Origin: Phycisphaerales bacterium
GTDB taxonomy: Bacteria; Planctomycetota; Phycisphaerae; Phycisphaerales; UBA1924
Direction: 5' to 3'
DNA: 64,000 bases
Assembly (NCBI GenBank): GCA_017642965.1
Contig: JAEPOJ010000006.1
Coordinates: forward strand, 1 to 64,000
Position 1 is the first letter of the stretch. Each line of letters begins with the position of its first letter. The notes beneath the pieces were generated by a model, which saw only the letters and a list, made by a program, of their open reading frames with translations, did not search any database and was not told the DNA's origin. Position numbers and translations under genes: made by a program. Shown here piece after piece: positions 32,783 through 41,944 of this stretch.

Positions 32783-33229
32783 TCAGCGGGCTCTGTACGC
32801 GGTGATGGTCAGCGCGAAACGGACGAGTTCGGAGGCGATCCACACGGCAAGCAGGGTGTAGATCGGCAGCAGATCGAGGATGTCCGGGGTCCCGCTGCGC
32901 AGGATCGCTTGTGTGATCATGAGCACGAGGACAAGGAACACTCCCGACTGGAGCACGTAGCCGGCGATGCTGGAGGCGCGATTGAGAACCTGGCGGTCGC
33001 GCTCATCGTCTGGCTCCTGGGGCATGCGCAGCGCGAGGTAGATATGCACGATGATCAGGACCAGGGCCTGGGCTGCCACGCCGACGGCGAGCATGATGGC
33101 CAGGATCGGCGCCCGCCAGTCCGCCAGAATCCCGGCGAGGATGAGGGCGGGGTAGATCAACGCCGTCGTGACCAAGCACGCCCAGCTTGAGCGCAGGCGG
33201 AACTCGGTACCGGTGCCAGATTCATTCAT
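32783..33229 (-). CDS. Four-helix membrane protein paired with XRE regulator
   Basis: 148 residues with four hydrophobic helices: ACLVTTALIYPALILAGILA, IMLAVGVAAQALVLIIVHIY, GYVLQSGVFLVLVLMITQAI, LPIYTLLAVWIASELVRFAL. A charged loop RMPQEPDDERDRQVLNRASS lies in the middle. The arrangement resembles DUF2178-type proteins next to XRE regulators; the function is unknown. It is the first gene of the three-gene minus-strand operon. Confidence 0.75.
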   Translation of the reverse strand: MNESGTGTEFRLRSSWACLVTTALIYPALILAGILADWRAPILAIMLAVGVAAQALVLIIVHIYLALRMPQEPDDERDRQVLNRASSIAGYVLQSGVFLVLVLMITQAILRSGTPDILDLLPIYTLLAVWIASELVRFALTITAYRAR

Positions 33230-33257
33230 GCGGAGCCTCCTTCAGGCAAGTGCACCG

Positions 33258-33286
33258 ATCGTAAAGTAGAGTCGACACTATGTCAA
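33258..33286 (-). promoter_or_regulatory. Sigma-70-type promoter of the membrane protein/XRE operon
   Basis: TTGACA (minus strand, 33286-33281), 17-bp spacer, TACGAT (33263-33258). The predicted transcript starts about 20 bp before the ATG at 33229. Confidence 0.7.
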
Positions 33287-33319
33287 GTATATTTGCCATT
33301 GTGACTTTGATATTTGACA
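33281..33319. promoter_or_regulatory. Inverted repeat over the -35 (XRE operator candidate)
   Basis: TGTCAAGTATA (33281-33291) and TATTTGACA (33311-33319) form an imperfect inverted repeat. The proximal arm coincides with the -35 element, so binding would repress. The region is AT-rich against a GC-rich background. Confidence 0.5.
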
Positions 33320-33334
33320 TTTCTCGATTCACAC

Positions 33335-33361
33335 AAACAAAACCCCGCCAAGATGGCGGGG
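33335..33361 (-). terminator. Terminator of the dockerin gene at 33388
   Basis: CCCCGCCA (33343-33350), loop AGA, TGGCGGGG (33354-33361). On the minus strand the stem is followed by TTTTGTTTG. Confidence 0.8.
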
Positions 33362-33387
33362 CGTGGGTTGCCTTGGCTGGCTCGCGA

Positions 33388-34194
33388 TCAGTCCGTGTTG
33401 CAGCCCGCGGTGTACTCGCTGAGGAAGATCGAGACGTCGAAGAAGTTGTGATCACCGTCGCCGTTGAGGTCGGCGCCGGGGTCCGCCGCGTTGAATCGTG
33501 TCAGGAAGGCGCTGACATCGAAGAAGTCGAGGACGCAGACAGGTGCGGCGTAATCGCTCGGGCACGTGATGTCGACCGGATCGACGGCAACCTGCCCGAA
33601 GCGGATGTTGTCGAAAGCGATGTCATCGCTGAGCCCACCGAGATTCCCGCTCTCAAACTGCACCCGGATCTCCCTCGCCTGCAGCGGCGAGGCGGTGAAG
33701 TCGTAGGTCGTGTGTGTGGTGCGAGAGATCACGGCGTTGATCTCCTCAAAGAGTGGAATAGGAGAACAGCCCTGCACCCGGACCGCATCGATAGTCGGGT
33801 CGCTTGGGAACACGCTGGTGTAGGCGGACATATCGAAGCTGTAGAGCACTACGTTGTAGCCGTAGTCCGCAGTGAGCACGATCTCACCGCTGCCATTGCC
33901 GTCGTTATTCTCGAAGTAGATATTGACCAGATCGCCGTAGCCCGTACCCCAGTGCGACGGGTCCTGCCCGCCGCTGGTGGTGTAGCTCGCCTCGATGTTC
34001 GGCGTGAATCCCTCGCCCTGTTCATCGTAGTGATAAATGCCTTCATCGAGCGCGACGATCCGGTCGCCGTACGCCTGAGGAATACTCCCGAAGTTGCCGA
34101 GCCCGTCGATCAGGAAGGTGAGCACGGATGCCTGCGTTCCCGTAGAGAGAATAAGAAGTGCGAATGAGTAGCCGGCTGCGTGTGTGCGATTCAT
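33388..34194 (-). CDS. Secreted GC-type dockerin protein, unknown beta-sandwich
   Basis: 268 residues from the ATG at 34194. A signal peptide (FALLILSTGTQAS) is followed by a beta-rich domain (VNIYFENNDGNGSGEIVLTA, REIRVQFESGNLGGLSDDIA) resembling a jelly roll. The C-terminal dockerin has two halves: VCVLDFFDVSAFLTRFNAAD, in which the first calcium loop has lost its acidic residues, and ADLNGDGDHNFFDVSIFLSE. It ends in YTAGCNTD rather than NAGCP, the only GC-dockerin here with residues after the Cys-x pair. It is the first such gene beyond the nusG operon terminator. Confidence 0.82.
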   Translation of the reverse strand: MNRTHAAGYSFALLILSTGTQASVLTFLIDGLGNFGSIPQAYGDRIVALDEGIYHYDEQGEGFTPNIEASYTTSGGQDPSHWGTGYGDLVNIYFENNDGNGSGEIVLTADYGYNVVLYSFDMSAYTSVFPSDPTIDAVRVQGCSPIPLFEEINAVISRTTHTTYDFTASPLQAREIRVQFESGNLGGLSDDIAFDNIRFGQVAVDPVDITCPSDYAAPVCVLDFFDVSAFLTRFNAADPGADLNGDGDHNFFDVSIFLSEYTAGCNTD

Positions 34195-34257
34195 GATGAT
34201 GTCCCTCTCAGTTAGTGTGCGCTTTCCGATGCTACACGAAAAGGGCTGAAATCCAAA

Positions 34258-34284
34258 GAAAAACCCCGTCGGCGACGGGGTTTT
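34258..34284 (-). terminator. Terminator of the tuf-secE-nusG operon
   Basis: CCCCGTC (34264-34270), loop GGC, GACGGGG (34274-34280). On the minus strand the stem is followed by TTTTTCTTT. It closes the block immediately after nusG. Confidence 0.85.
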
Positions 34285-34306
34285 GGGGTCTGAATCGAAG
34301 CCGCGT

Positions 34307-34978
34307 TTAGCTATCTTCAACCTTAGAGATCATCCACTCTTCGAGGTCGACGGGTGCCTGTCGCCCGAAGATGGAGACGAGGACGCGGACCATGCCCTTC
34401 TCGGGGAAGAGCTCGTCGACGGTGCCCTCGTAGTTCTCGAAGGCGCCCTCGCGGATCATGACGGTCTCGCCCTTCTCGAAGGAGAGCTTGACGGTCGGCT
34501 CGTCCTCGGGCTTGCGTGAGTCGAGGAGCATCTTCTCGACCTCGTGCATGGCCATGGGTGTCGGGCGCCCGGCGGTGCCGATGAAATCGCCCACGCCGGT
34601 GGTTTCCTTGATGAGGAAGAAGATGTCCTGGGGGATGCGTCCGTCGTCCTCGAGGCGCATCTCGACGAAGACGTAGCCGGCGTAGAGCTTCTCTTCCTTG
34701 ATCTTGGCCTTGCCGCCCTTGATGGTTTTGATCTTTTCTGTCGGGACAAGGATGCGTCCGACGAGGTGGGTCATGCCCTCGATCTGGATCTTGCGGAGCA
34801 GCGTGTTCTGGACGCTGTTCTCCTTGTTGGAGGCGACGCGGAGGACGAACCACTGCATGCCCTCCTGGGCGATGGGCTCGTCGTGGCCGATCATGCCTTC
34901 GATCGTCGAGTCGTTCTGAGCGGGCGCATCCTGGGTTTCGGTCTGCGGCTCTTCGTGTTGTGTTGTGTGTTCTTCCAC
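34307..34978 (-). CDS. nusG: Transcription termination/antitermination protein NusG
   Basis: 223 residues. After an acidic, Gln/Glu-rich N-terminal extension of about 40 residues comes the NGN domain (MQWFVLRVASNKENSVQNTL, KLYAGYVFVEMRLEDDGRIP, GVGDFIGTAGRPTPM) and a KOW domain (FEKGETVMIREGAFENYEGT, then VRVLVSIFGRQAPVDLE). NusG binds RNA polymerase and links it to ribosomes or Rho. The N-terminal extension is longer than in E. coli (181 residues). The gene follows secE in the conserved order, but a terminator replaces the usual rplK downstream. Confidence 0.95.
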   Translation of the reverse strand: MEEHTTQHEEPQTETQDAPAQNDSTIEGMIGHDEPIAQEGMQWFVLRVASNKENSVQNTLLRKIQIEGMTHLVGRILVPTEKIKTIKGGKAKIKEEKLYAGYVFVEMRLEDDGRIPQDIFFLIKETTGVGDFIGTAGRPTPMAMHEVEKMLLDSRKPEDEPTVKLSFEKGETVMIREGAFENYEGTVDELFPEKGMVRVLVSIFGRQAPVDLEEWMISKVEDS

Positions 34979-35026
34979 GGGTGCGTTCCTTGTTGGGTAC
35001 TCGCGATGCGTGTGCGCTGATCGTGG

Positions 35027-35728
35027 CTATTTCTGAAGGACGTCAATCCAGATGAAGAATCTCGAGAACACGTTGTCGACGAGGAATAGGAAACCTGCGA
35101 TGAGGAAAGTCGCGGCGATGACGACGATGGTCGAGCCCTTGACTTCCTTGTACGAGGTCCAGTTGACCTTCTTCATCTCGCCGTCGGTGGCGATGAGGAA
35201 CTCGACGGAGTTCTTCTTGGCCCCGACGAAGATGTAGATCGCGAAGGCGCCGATGAGCATGATGCCGCCGGCGACGGCGGCCTGGAGGTACAGGACCGGG
35301 AACACGGGGATGGGCGTGCCGCCCTTGACGATGGCGGTCGCGCTTGGGTTCGCGGCGTCGCCGAGGTAGAGGCGCGTTGCGTCGCTGGCGCGCTGCTCGA
35401 CGATCTCGTTCTCGAATGCCTCGATGTAGAGATTGCCCGAGGCGCTCTTGCCGAGGTCGAACTGCGAGACGACCGCGCCGCCCATGTCGACGAGCTGCTC
35501 GGGGTTGTCTCCCTCGACGTTGTAGTATCGGAGCACGACGCTCTCGCCGGGCTGGATCTCACCCTGGACGTTGGAGAGCGAAAGTGTCCACTGTCGAGCC
35601 GGGAGGCGGACGATGCCCGCCTGTCCCCAGCCCCACGCGGCGGCGGCGATGATGGCGATACCGAGCGCGGCGGCGGTCAGCACCCGCACCCAGTATCCCT
35701 GTCCCTGCTTGTAAATTCCCAAAGACAT
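35027..35728 (-). CDS. secE: Preprotein translocase subunit SecE, enlarged form
   Basis: 233 residues from the ATG at 35728. The C-terminal 60 residues are SecE: TDGEMKKVNWTSYKEVKGST (amphipathic and conserved hinge), then IVVIAATFLIAGFLFLVDNV (the essential helix). Ahead of it are a first helix (VLTAAALGIAIIAAAAWGWG), a soluble domain of about 100 residues (LSNVQGEIQPGESVVLRYYN ...), and another helix (YLQAAVAGGIMLIGAFAIYI). Classical SecE has one to three helices and no such domain. The gene order tRNA-Trp, secE, nusG confirms the identity. SecE stabilises SecY in the Sec channel used by the many exported proteins in this window. Confidence 0.93.
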   Translation of the reverse strand: MSLGIYKQGQGYWVRVLTAAALGIAIIAAAAWGWGQAGIVRLPARQWTLSLSNVQGEIQPGESVVLRYYNVEGDNPEQLVDMGGAVVSQFDLGKSASGNLYIEAFENEIVEQRASDATRLYLGDAANPSATAIVKGGTPIPVFPVLYLQAAVAGGIMLIGAFAIYIFVGAKKNSVEFLIATDGEMKKVNWTSYKEVKGSTIVVIAATFLIAGFLFLVDNVFSRFFIWIDVLQK

Positions 35729-35825
35729 GCGTCGCTGCACCTCGCGGCTGCGCGTCCCTGGTCTGTCTGTTGACGAGCGGGGACGCTCGGTGCCCGACCC
35801 TTGCCTGGGTCAGGGCTTCAATGAA

Positions 35826-35898
35826 CACGGCAGGAAGGACTCGAACCCTCGACCGTTGGATTTGGAATCCAATGCTCTACCAACTGAGCTACTGCCGT
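35826..35898 (-). tRNA. tRNA-Trp (anticodon CCA)
   Basis: A cloverleaf read on the minus strand: acceptor ACGGCAG/CTGCCGT, D-arm GCTC...GAGC, anticodon stem TTGGA/TCCAA with CCA in the loop, T-arm GAGGG-TTCGAGT-CCTTC. The 3' CCA is not encoded. It lies between rpmG and secE. Confidence 0.95.
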
Positions 35899-35989
35899 AG
35901 GAAGCCACTAGCCACTGGGGACTAGCCACTTAGGGAAGAAGAGAAGAGCCAGGACGAGTCGTGTGTGACTCGCGGCCGGTCCCTTCATC

Positions 35990-36172
35990 TTACTTGCGCT
36001 TGATCTTGTGCAGCGTGTGCTTGCGGAGACGCGGGCAGAACTTGTTGTACCCTTCCTTGACGCGGTCCGCGATCCCGCCCTTGACGTTGATCGAGGTGCG
36101 GTAGTTCAGGTCGCCGGTCTCGGTGCACTGCAGCCATACGTACTCGCGAGCTTGTGCTTTCTTCTTGGCCAT
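35990..36172 (-). CDS. rpmG: 50S ribosomal protein L33
   Basis: 60 residues from the ATG at 36172: KKKAQAREYVWLQCTETGDL, RTSINVKGG, KFCPRLRKHTLHKIKRK. The family's two Cys-x2-Cys zinc pairs are reduced to one Cys each (QCTETG, FCPRLR), so it is a C-minus-like form that probably does not bind zinc. It sits in the conserved place between tuf and tRNA-Trp/secE. Confidence 0.95.
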   Translation of the reverse strand: MAKKKAQAREYVWLQCTETGDLNYRTSINVKGGIADRVKEGYNKFCPRLRKHTLHKIKRK

Positions 36173-36355
36173 GGTCGGCCTCCCGTTCTTAACTTCGCCC
36201 ATGCCGACCCGTTGTCATCCCAATGGGGCGGCGATGCGATGGTTTTTCCGAAAATCGGCCCGACGGCTTTCACCGTCAGGCCGCGAGGTTTGAACGCTGG
36301 GTTTCACGCTCCGGACCTGCCGTTGGGCTGGTCCATTGCGATCACCCGATCGAGA

Positions 36356-37576
<1,221 letters not shown>

Positions 37577-37796
37577 TGTTCATACCTCTTTGGTGGTTTG
37601 TGCCGGGCCGCTAGGCCCAGCCGCATCCCTTGTTGCCGAGTGCGATCATTGCTTCCGGCGTGCGTCCGCGTATCAGGCGAACACGAATCTGACCAATGCC
37701 GAGCTGTCCACAGTCGGCGTCCGTTTCATACACACTAGCGATCCGAGTTGTGCAGGGAGGCGGAACCTGATCCTGAACAGGCACGGGTCGGTAGAA

Positions 37797-37868
37797 AGCC
37801 GCTGGCGAGATTTGAACTCGCGACCTCACCCTTACCAAGGGTGCGCTCTACCACTGAGCTACAGCGGC
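37797..37868 (-). tRNA. tRNA-Thr (anticodon GGT)
   Basis: A cloverleaf on the minus strand: acceptor GCCGCTG/CAGCGGC, D-arm GCTC...GAGC, anticodon stem ACCCT/AGGGT with GGT, T-arm with GTTCAAATC. It is 220 bp upstream of tuf and probably co-transcribed with it. Confidence 0.95.
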
Positions 37869-37985
37869 GGCGTTTCTCCGACCGGGTTCCGCGGCAGGGT
37901 CTATCGAGTCGAATCGCGCTCGACTGGATCAAAACCGCATCGCCCGGCGTAAAAACCGCCCGGCTTGATGACCGAGCGGGAGGGA

Positions 37986-38013
37986 ATGATACCCCCGCGC
38001 CCCACCCGGTCAA
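37986..38013 (-). promoter_or_regulatory. Sigma-70 promoter of the tRNA-Thr/tuf operon
   Basis: TTGACC (minus strand, 38013-38008), 16-bp GC-rich spacer, TATCAT (37991-37986), about 110 bp upstream of the tRNA-Thr 5' end. It faces away from the dockerin gene at 38184. Confidence 0.65.
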
Positions 38014-38183
38014 CCAATTGCCCCATCAGGGTTTGCCCTCGCTCCACTTTCTTTCAGATCCGCTCGGATCGGGGCGCTCTTGGCCCGATCCGATCTGCGT
38101 AGCGCCCGCAATTCCCCTTGGGCGACGCGCAGGTTCAGGGTATCCTGTGGCACGCAGGCCCCGGATATGAGGAGATGACGCGC

Positions 38184-40511
38184 ATGGCCCTATTTGATCG
38201 GTCTTTGTTTGCTATCGGATGTACCGCCACAGCACTTCTGAGCACCCCGGCCAACGCCACGTGGTCCATATTGATCGCGGATACCCGCACGGGCGAGATC
38301 GTCATCGGGTCCGCGACGTGCGTGGAGTCGATCGATCTGCAGCAGGAGACGCCTGTGCTGATCTCCGGCGTGGGGGCGGTGACCGCGCAGTCGGCCGTCG
38401 ACACCAGCGGGATGAACCGCCAGCTGATCCGCGACCGATTACTGCAGGGTGTCCCGCTCGGGGCGATCCTTGATGAGCTTTCGATGATCGACGCGGGGCA
38501 CGCGAACCGTCAGTACGGCATGATCAACACGTTCGGCGGGACGCTGACCTACTCGGGCGTGCATAACGCGGCCTGGGCGGGCGGGCAGACGGGGCGGATC
38601 GAGCGGGGGATCCCCGGCCCGCAGGAGGACATCGTTTTTACGGTGCAGGGCAACATCCTGTCCGGGGCCAACGTGGTGCAGGCCGCGGTGGACGCGATTG
38701 TCGCGAGCGACGGCGACCTGCCGCAGATGATGATGGAGGCGATGCAGGCCGCGAAGGTGGCGGGTGGCGATGGGCGCTGCTCGTGCAGCAACGCGGACCC
38801 GACCGGGTGCGGCTCCCCGCCGCCCGCGCCGTTCAAGAGCGCTGACGTCGGGTACATGCTCGGCACCCGCGCGGGTGACATCGACGCGATCCGTGCGATC
38901 TACCCGATCGAGGGGTTCGTGGGCGCGCTGGCGACGATGGACCTCGACGGCGACGGGTTCGAGGAGGTGATCGTGGGCAACCGTGATACCGACGAGATCT
39001 CGGTCTTCCTCAACACTTCGAGTGCGGGTGTGCCGCTGTCATCGTTGGAGCTGATGGGGACGATCGATGCGCCTTCGAGTGGTGTGGTTGACATGGATGT
39101 GTCCCTGGGCAGGGTCCTGGTCGCCTTCGCCGATCCGCCTCGACTGGGTCTCTACGGGCCTGATGGGGGTGGTTCGATCGAGCTCCTCGATGTCGTTGAT
39201 CTGCCGGGCAACCCCGTGGGGTTGGCCAGCGGCTTGCTTGACCCGGAAACCCATGGCGTGTCGATCGATGCACCCGGTCAGGTTCAGTTCTTCGACGGGT
39301 TCGGGGATGAAATCGAGCTGACGAACTCGCTCGATCTCGGGTATGCCCCCGGGCGGATCGCGCTGGGTCAACTCGTGGGCGATGGCCACAACGATCTGCT
39401 CGTTCCCGATGGCGGCGGCAGCATGGTGCACGTGTACGCTGGAAGAGAGGGCGGGTTTGATCTCGATGCGAGCATCGCAACAGCAAATAGCCCGGTGGCG
39501 GTCACCGCGGCCGACATGGACAGCGACGGCGACAACGAGATCGTCGTGCTCTGCGGCGCGGGGCGGGCGGTGCAGATCTTCCGCTTCGAGAACGACGCGT
39601 GGACGCAGTGGGCGTCGCTGAACATCGGCGGCGTTGGGATCGGGCTCGATGTCGGGGATATGAACGGAGACGGGTTCCCGGATGTCATCTCCACGGTGCA
39701 GGCGACGAACCGGAACCTGCGCCTGTGGATCAGCGATGGCCAGGGCGAGTTCTCGCTCCAGTCGCGCACGCGGGTCGGCAGCGCGGCGCGGAGCATCGCG
39801 CTGGCGGACATGAACCTCAACGGCGACCTGGACATCGTGGTGGGCAACGCCGGCGACGAGGCGGTGATGGTGCTGGACAACCCGCGCGGCGGTGAGATCC
39901 CGCAGCCCGGGCGGTTCGCGGACGGCTCGTACTTCATGGCGCTCAACGTGCCCAACCAGCGCCGCTCGGACCCCGATCCGGTGGACCAGCTGCAGGATCT
40001 GTACGACGCGTGGCGGCTGGACCGCGAAGGGCGGGTGGACGCGGTGCGTTCGAGCGTCTCCGGGTACAGCGTGCTGACGCTTGGAAACTCTGAAGTGTTC
40101 ACGATCGAGCTGCGCGACCTGCACGGGAACCTGCTCGATATCACCGATGCCTCGGAGTTGCAGGTTGAGGTTCGCGATCCATTTGCAACAGCTGGCCAGC
40201 CCGTGCTGATCGGGCCTGGCGTCTTTGAGATCGAGCTCACTGGTGGCGATGTGATCGGCCAGACCCGGCTCGTTGTTCACGCCGGGATGGGCGACGATGC
40301 TGTTCGCCTGATGCCCGATATCGCGATCTCGGTCAGCGCGTTTATCGCGGACTTCAACGCCGACGGCATGTGCAACTTCTTTGACGTCTCTTCGTATCTC
40401 GCGGCGTATTTCTCCTGGGATATCCGGGCGGACATTAATCGGGATGGCTTCATCGACTTCCGGGATGCGTCGGCGTTCCTCCAGTCGTACGGCGCGTGTT
40501 CCGGGGGGTGA
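38184..40511 (+). CDS. DUF1028 + FG-GAP propeller + dockerin secreted protein
   Basis: 775 residues from the ATG at 38184, chosen because GGAG is 9 nt upstream (ATG 38175 is too close). The signal peptide runs to STPANA. Residues 24-250 are a DUF1028 domain (ATWSILIADTRTGEIVIGSA, a Ntn-hydrolase-like fold), including a small Cys cluster (CSCSNADPTGC). FG-GAP/VCBS calcium repeats follow (TMDLDGDGFEEVIVGNRD, DMNGDGFPDVISTV, ADMNLNGDLDIVVGNAG). The tail is a divergent dockerin (ADFNADGMCNFFDVSSYLA ... DINRDGFIDFRDASAFLQS) ending in CSGG. The combination suggests a cell-surface or secreted hydrolase; the substrate is unknown. Confidence 0.85.
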   Translation: MALFDRSLFAIGCTATALLSTPANATWSILIADTRTGEIVIGSATCVESIDLQQETPVLISGVGAVTAQSAVDTSGMNRQLIRDRLLQGVPLGAILDELSMIDAGHANRQYGMINTFGGTLTYSGVHNAAWAGGQTGRIERGIPGPQEDIVFTVQGNILSGANVVQAAVDAIVASDGDLPQMMMEAMQAAKVAGGDGRCSCSNADPTGCGSPPPAPFKSADVGYMLGTRAGDIDAIRAIYPIEGFVGALATMDLDGDGFEEVIVGNRDTDEISVFLNTSSAGVPLSSLELMGTIDAPSSGVVDMDVSLGRVLVAFADPPRLGLYGPDGGGSIELLDVVDLPGNPVGLASGLLDPETHGVSIDAPGQVQFFDGFGDEIELTNSLDLGYAPGRIALGQLVGDGHNDLLVPDGGGSMVHVYAGREGGFDLDASIATANSPVAVTAADMDSDGDNEIVVLCGAGRAVQIFRFENDAWTQWASLNIGGVGIGLDVGDMNGDGFPDVISTVQATNRNLRLWISDGQGEFSLQSRTRVGSAARSIALADMNLNGDLDIVVGNAGDEAVMVLDNPRGGEIPQPGRFADGSYFMALNVPNQRRSDPDPVDQLQDLYDAWRLDREGRVDAVRSSVSGYSVLTLGNSEVFTIELRDLHGNLLDITDASELQVEVRDPFATAGQPVLIGPGVFEIELTGGDVIGQTRLVVHAGMGDDAVRLMPDIAISVSAFIADFNADGMCNFFDVSSYLAAYFSWDIRADINRDGFIDFRDASAFLQSYGACSGG

Positions 40512-40584
40512 TCCTCTGGTGTTCGGTTGCTGCGCTTCGCCGTGCTAAGATAGTGAAGGGACACAACACCACGAGGGAATAGAC

Positions 40585-41511
40585 ATGAAGACTGCTATCA
40601 AGATCATCGCCGTGCTCCTGATCCTCCTGATCGTGGGCATCGTCGGACTCGTCTTTTTCGTGCTGGGGAACGTGAACGAGATCGCGAAGGAGGCCATCGA
40701 GCGTGGCGGGACCTACGCGATGCAGGTCGACACCACCGTGAGCTCGGTGGACGTGAACCTGGGAGCCGGGACCGCGACAATGAGCGGGCTGAACATCGCC
40801 AACCCCAACGGCTTCGATACGGATCACTTCCTGAACCTGGGCGATTCGTCTGCCCGTGTCAACCTCGAGTCGATCCGGACGGACACCATCGTGATGCCCG
40901 AGATCACGCTCAGCGGAATCGATGTGATCCTGGACAAGGGCGGCAACCCGTCGAACTACAACACGATCCTCAACTCGCTCAAGCGGTTTGAGAGCAAGGA
41001 GCAGACCACGCCAGACGAGGCGCAGCCCGGCAAGAAGCTGGTGATCGATCGGCTGCTCCTCGAGGACATCAATGTCCGTGTCGCTAACATGCCGGGCGTT
41101 TCGCTGGCGGTTGGCGATGTGGCGGTGAATATCCCTGAGATCGAGCTTCGCGACATCGGCAAGGAAGAGTCGATGACCACGGCCGAGGTGATCAACCTCG
41201 TCGTGAAAACGGTGCTCGCGGCGGCGGTCGAAGCGGGCGGCGGGATCATCCCGGGCGATGTGCTCAACGAGCTTGGCAACGGGCTGGCCGGGCTCGAATC
41301 GCTCAGCGACCTGGGCATCGAGGCGATCAGCGAGCTGAACCTGGATGAGGCGCTTGGGGGCGTGCAGGAAGAGATCAACAAGGCGGCCGAGGATGTGCAG
41401 AAGACGGTGGACGACGCGGCCAAGGACATCGAGAACAAGATCGATGACGCGACCAAGGAACTCAAGAACATCTTCGGCGGCAACAAGAAGGAAGACGACG
41501 ACGGCCCCTGA
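40585..41511 (+). CDS. AsmA-like membrane-anchored protein
   Basis: 308 residues. An N-terminal helix (KIIAVLLILLIVGIVGLVFF) is followed by a beta-rich domain (VDTTVSSVDVNLGAGTATMS, LNIANPNGFDTDHFLNLGDS) typical of AsmA/DUF748 proteins of the bacterial bridge-like lipid-transfer group. The C-terminal 60 residues are a Lys/Asp/Glu-rich amphipathic helix (DVQKTVDDAAKDIENKIDDA). No dockerin is present. It may act in envelope lipid homeostasis. A strong terminator follows. Confidence 0.75.
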   Translation: MKTAIKIIAVLLILLIVGIVGLVFFVLGNVNEIAKEAIERGGTYAMQVDTTVSSVDVNLGAGTATMSGLNIANPNGFDTDHFLNLGDSSARVNLESIRTDTIVMPEITLSGIDVILDKGGNPSNYNTILNSLKRFESKEQTTPDEAQPGKKLVIDRLLLEDINVRVANMPGVSLAVGDVAVNIPEIELRDIGKEESMTTAEVINLVVKTVLAAAVEAGGGIIPGDVLNELGNGLAGLESLSDLGIEAISELNLDEALGGVQEEINKAAEDVQKTVDDAAKDIENKIDDATKELKNIFGGNKKEDDDGP

Positions 41512-41541
41512 TCTCGCATCCATTTCTCCCAGATTCACACA

Positions 41542-41563
41542 CCCCCGCGATGCGGGGGTTTTT
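41542..41563 (+). terminator. Terminator of the AsmA-like gene
   Basis: CCCCCGC (41542-41548), loop GAT, GCGGGGG (41552-41558), then TTTTT. Confidence 0.9.
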
Positions 41564-41944
41564 CGTGGGTGTCTCAACGCTTTGATCTTGGTGTTTTCGG
41601 TTCTGCATGCAACAATGGGGTGATTCCGGGCGTATCGGGGCGTGTCGGGCGTGTTGCCCGTTCGGGGTTGGGTTCTCCTGCCCCGGAATGACGCACAAGG
41701 AATCGGGTGAACTGGCGTGGGCCGCGTTGCACACGCCACGTTATCGGGTCTCGTCGTGGTTCGGTTGCATCGCGTCGAGGGTTCGGAGAAGCATCTTTTC
41801 GCTTCCCGGGCATGATCCTCCCTGTGCGCGACAAAGCGCGTCGTGGAGCGGTCGATTCTGAGGTTGAGCATCCGCTGCGAGATGCGGGACGAACGTAGAT
41901 CCGGGGTTCCCCGGGTTCAGGAAGAGCTAGAGGAGTCCGAGGAT
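41564..41944. other. 380-bp intergenic region before the subtilase pair
   Basis: This probably contains the promoter of the subtilase operon and a long leader, but no clear -35/-10 pair was found. Frames in it have no coding signature. AGGAG at 41931-41935 is the ribosome site for the ATG at 41945. Confidence 0.45.

Noticed and set aside
37735-38013. Short minus-strand protein frame across the tRNA-Thr region
   Set aside because: It reads through the tRNA gene and promoter and has no coding character.
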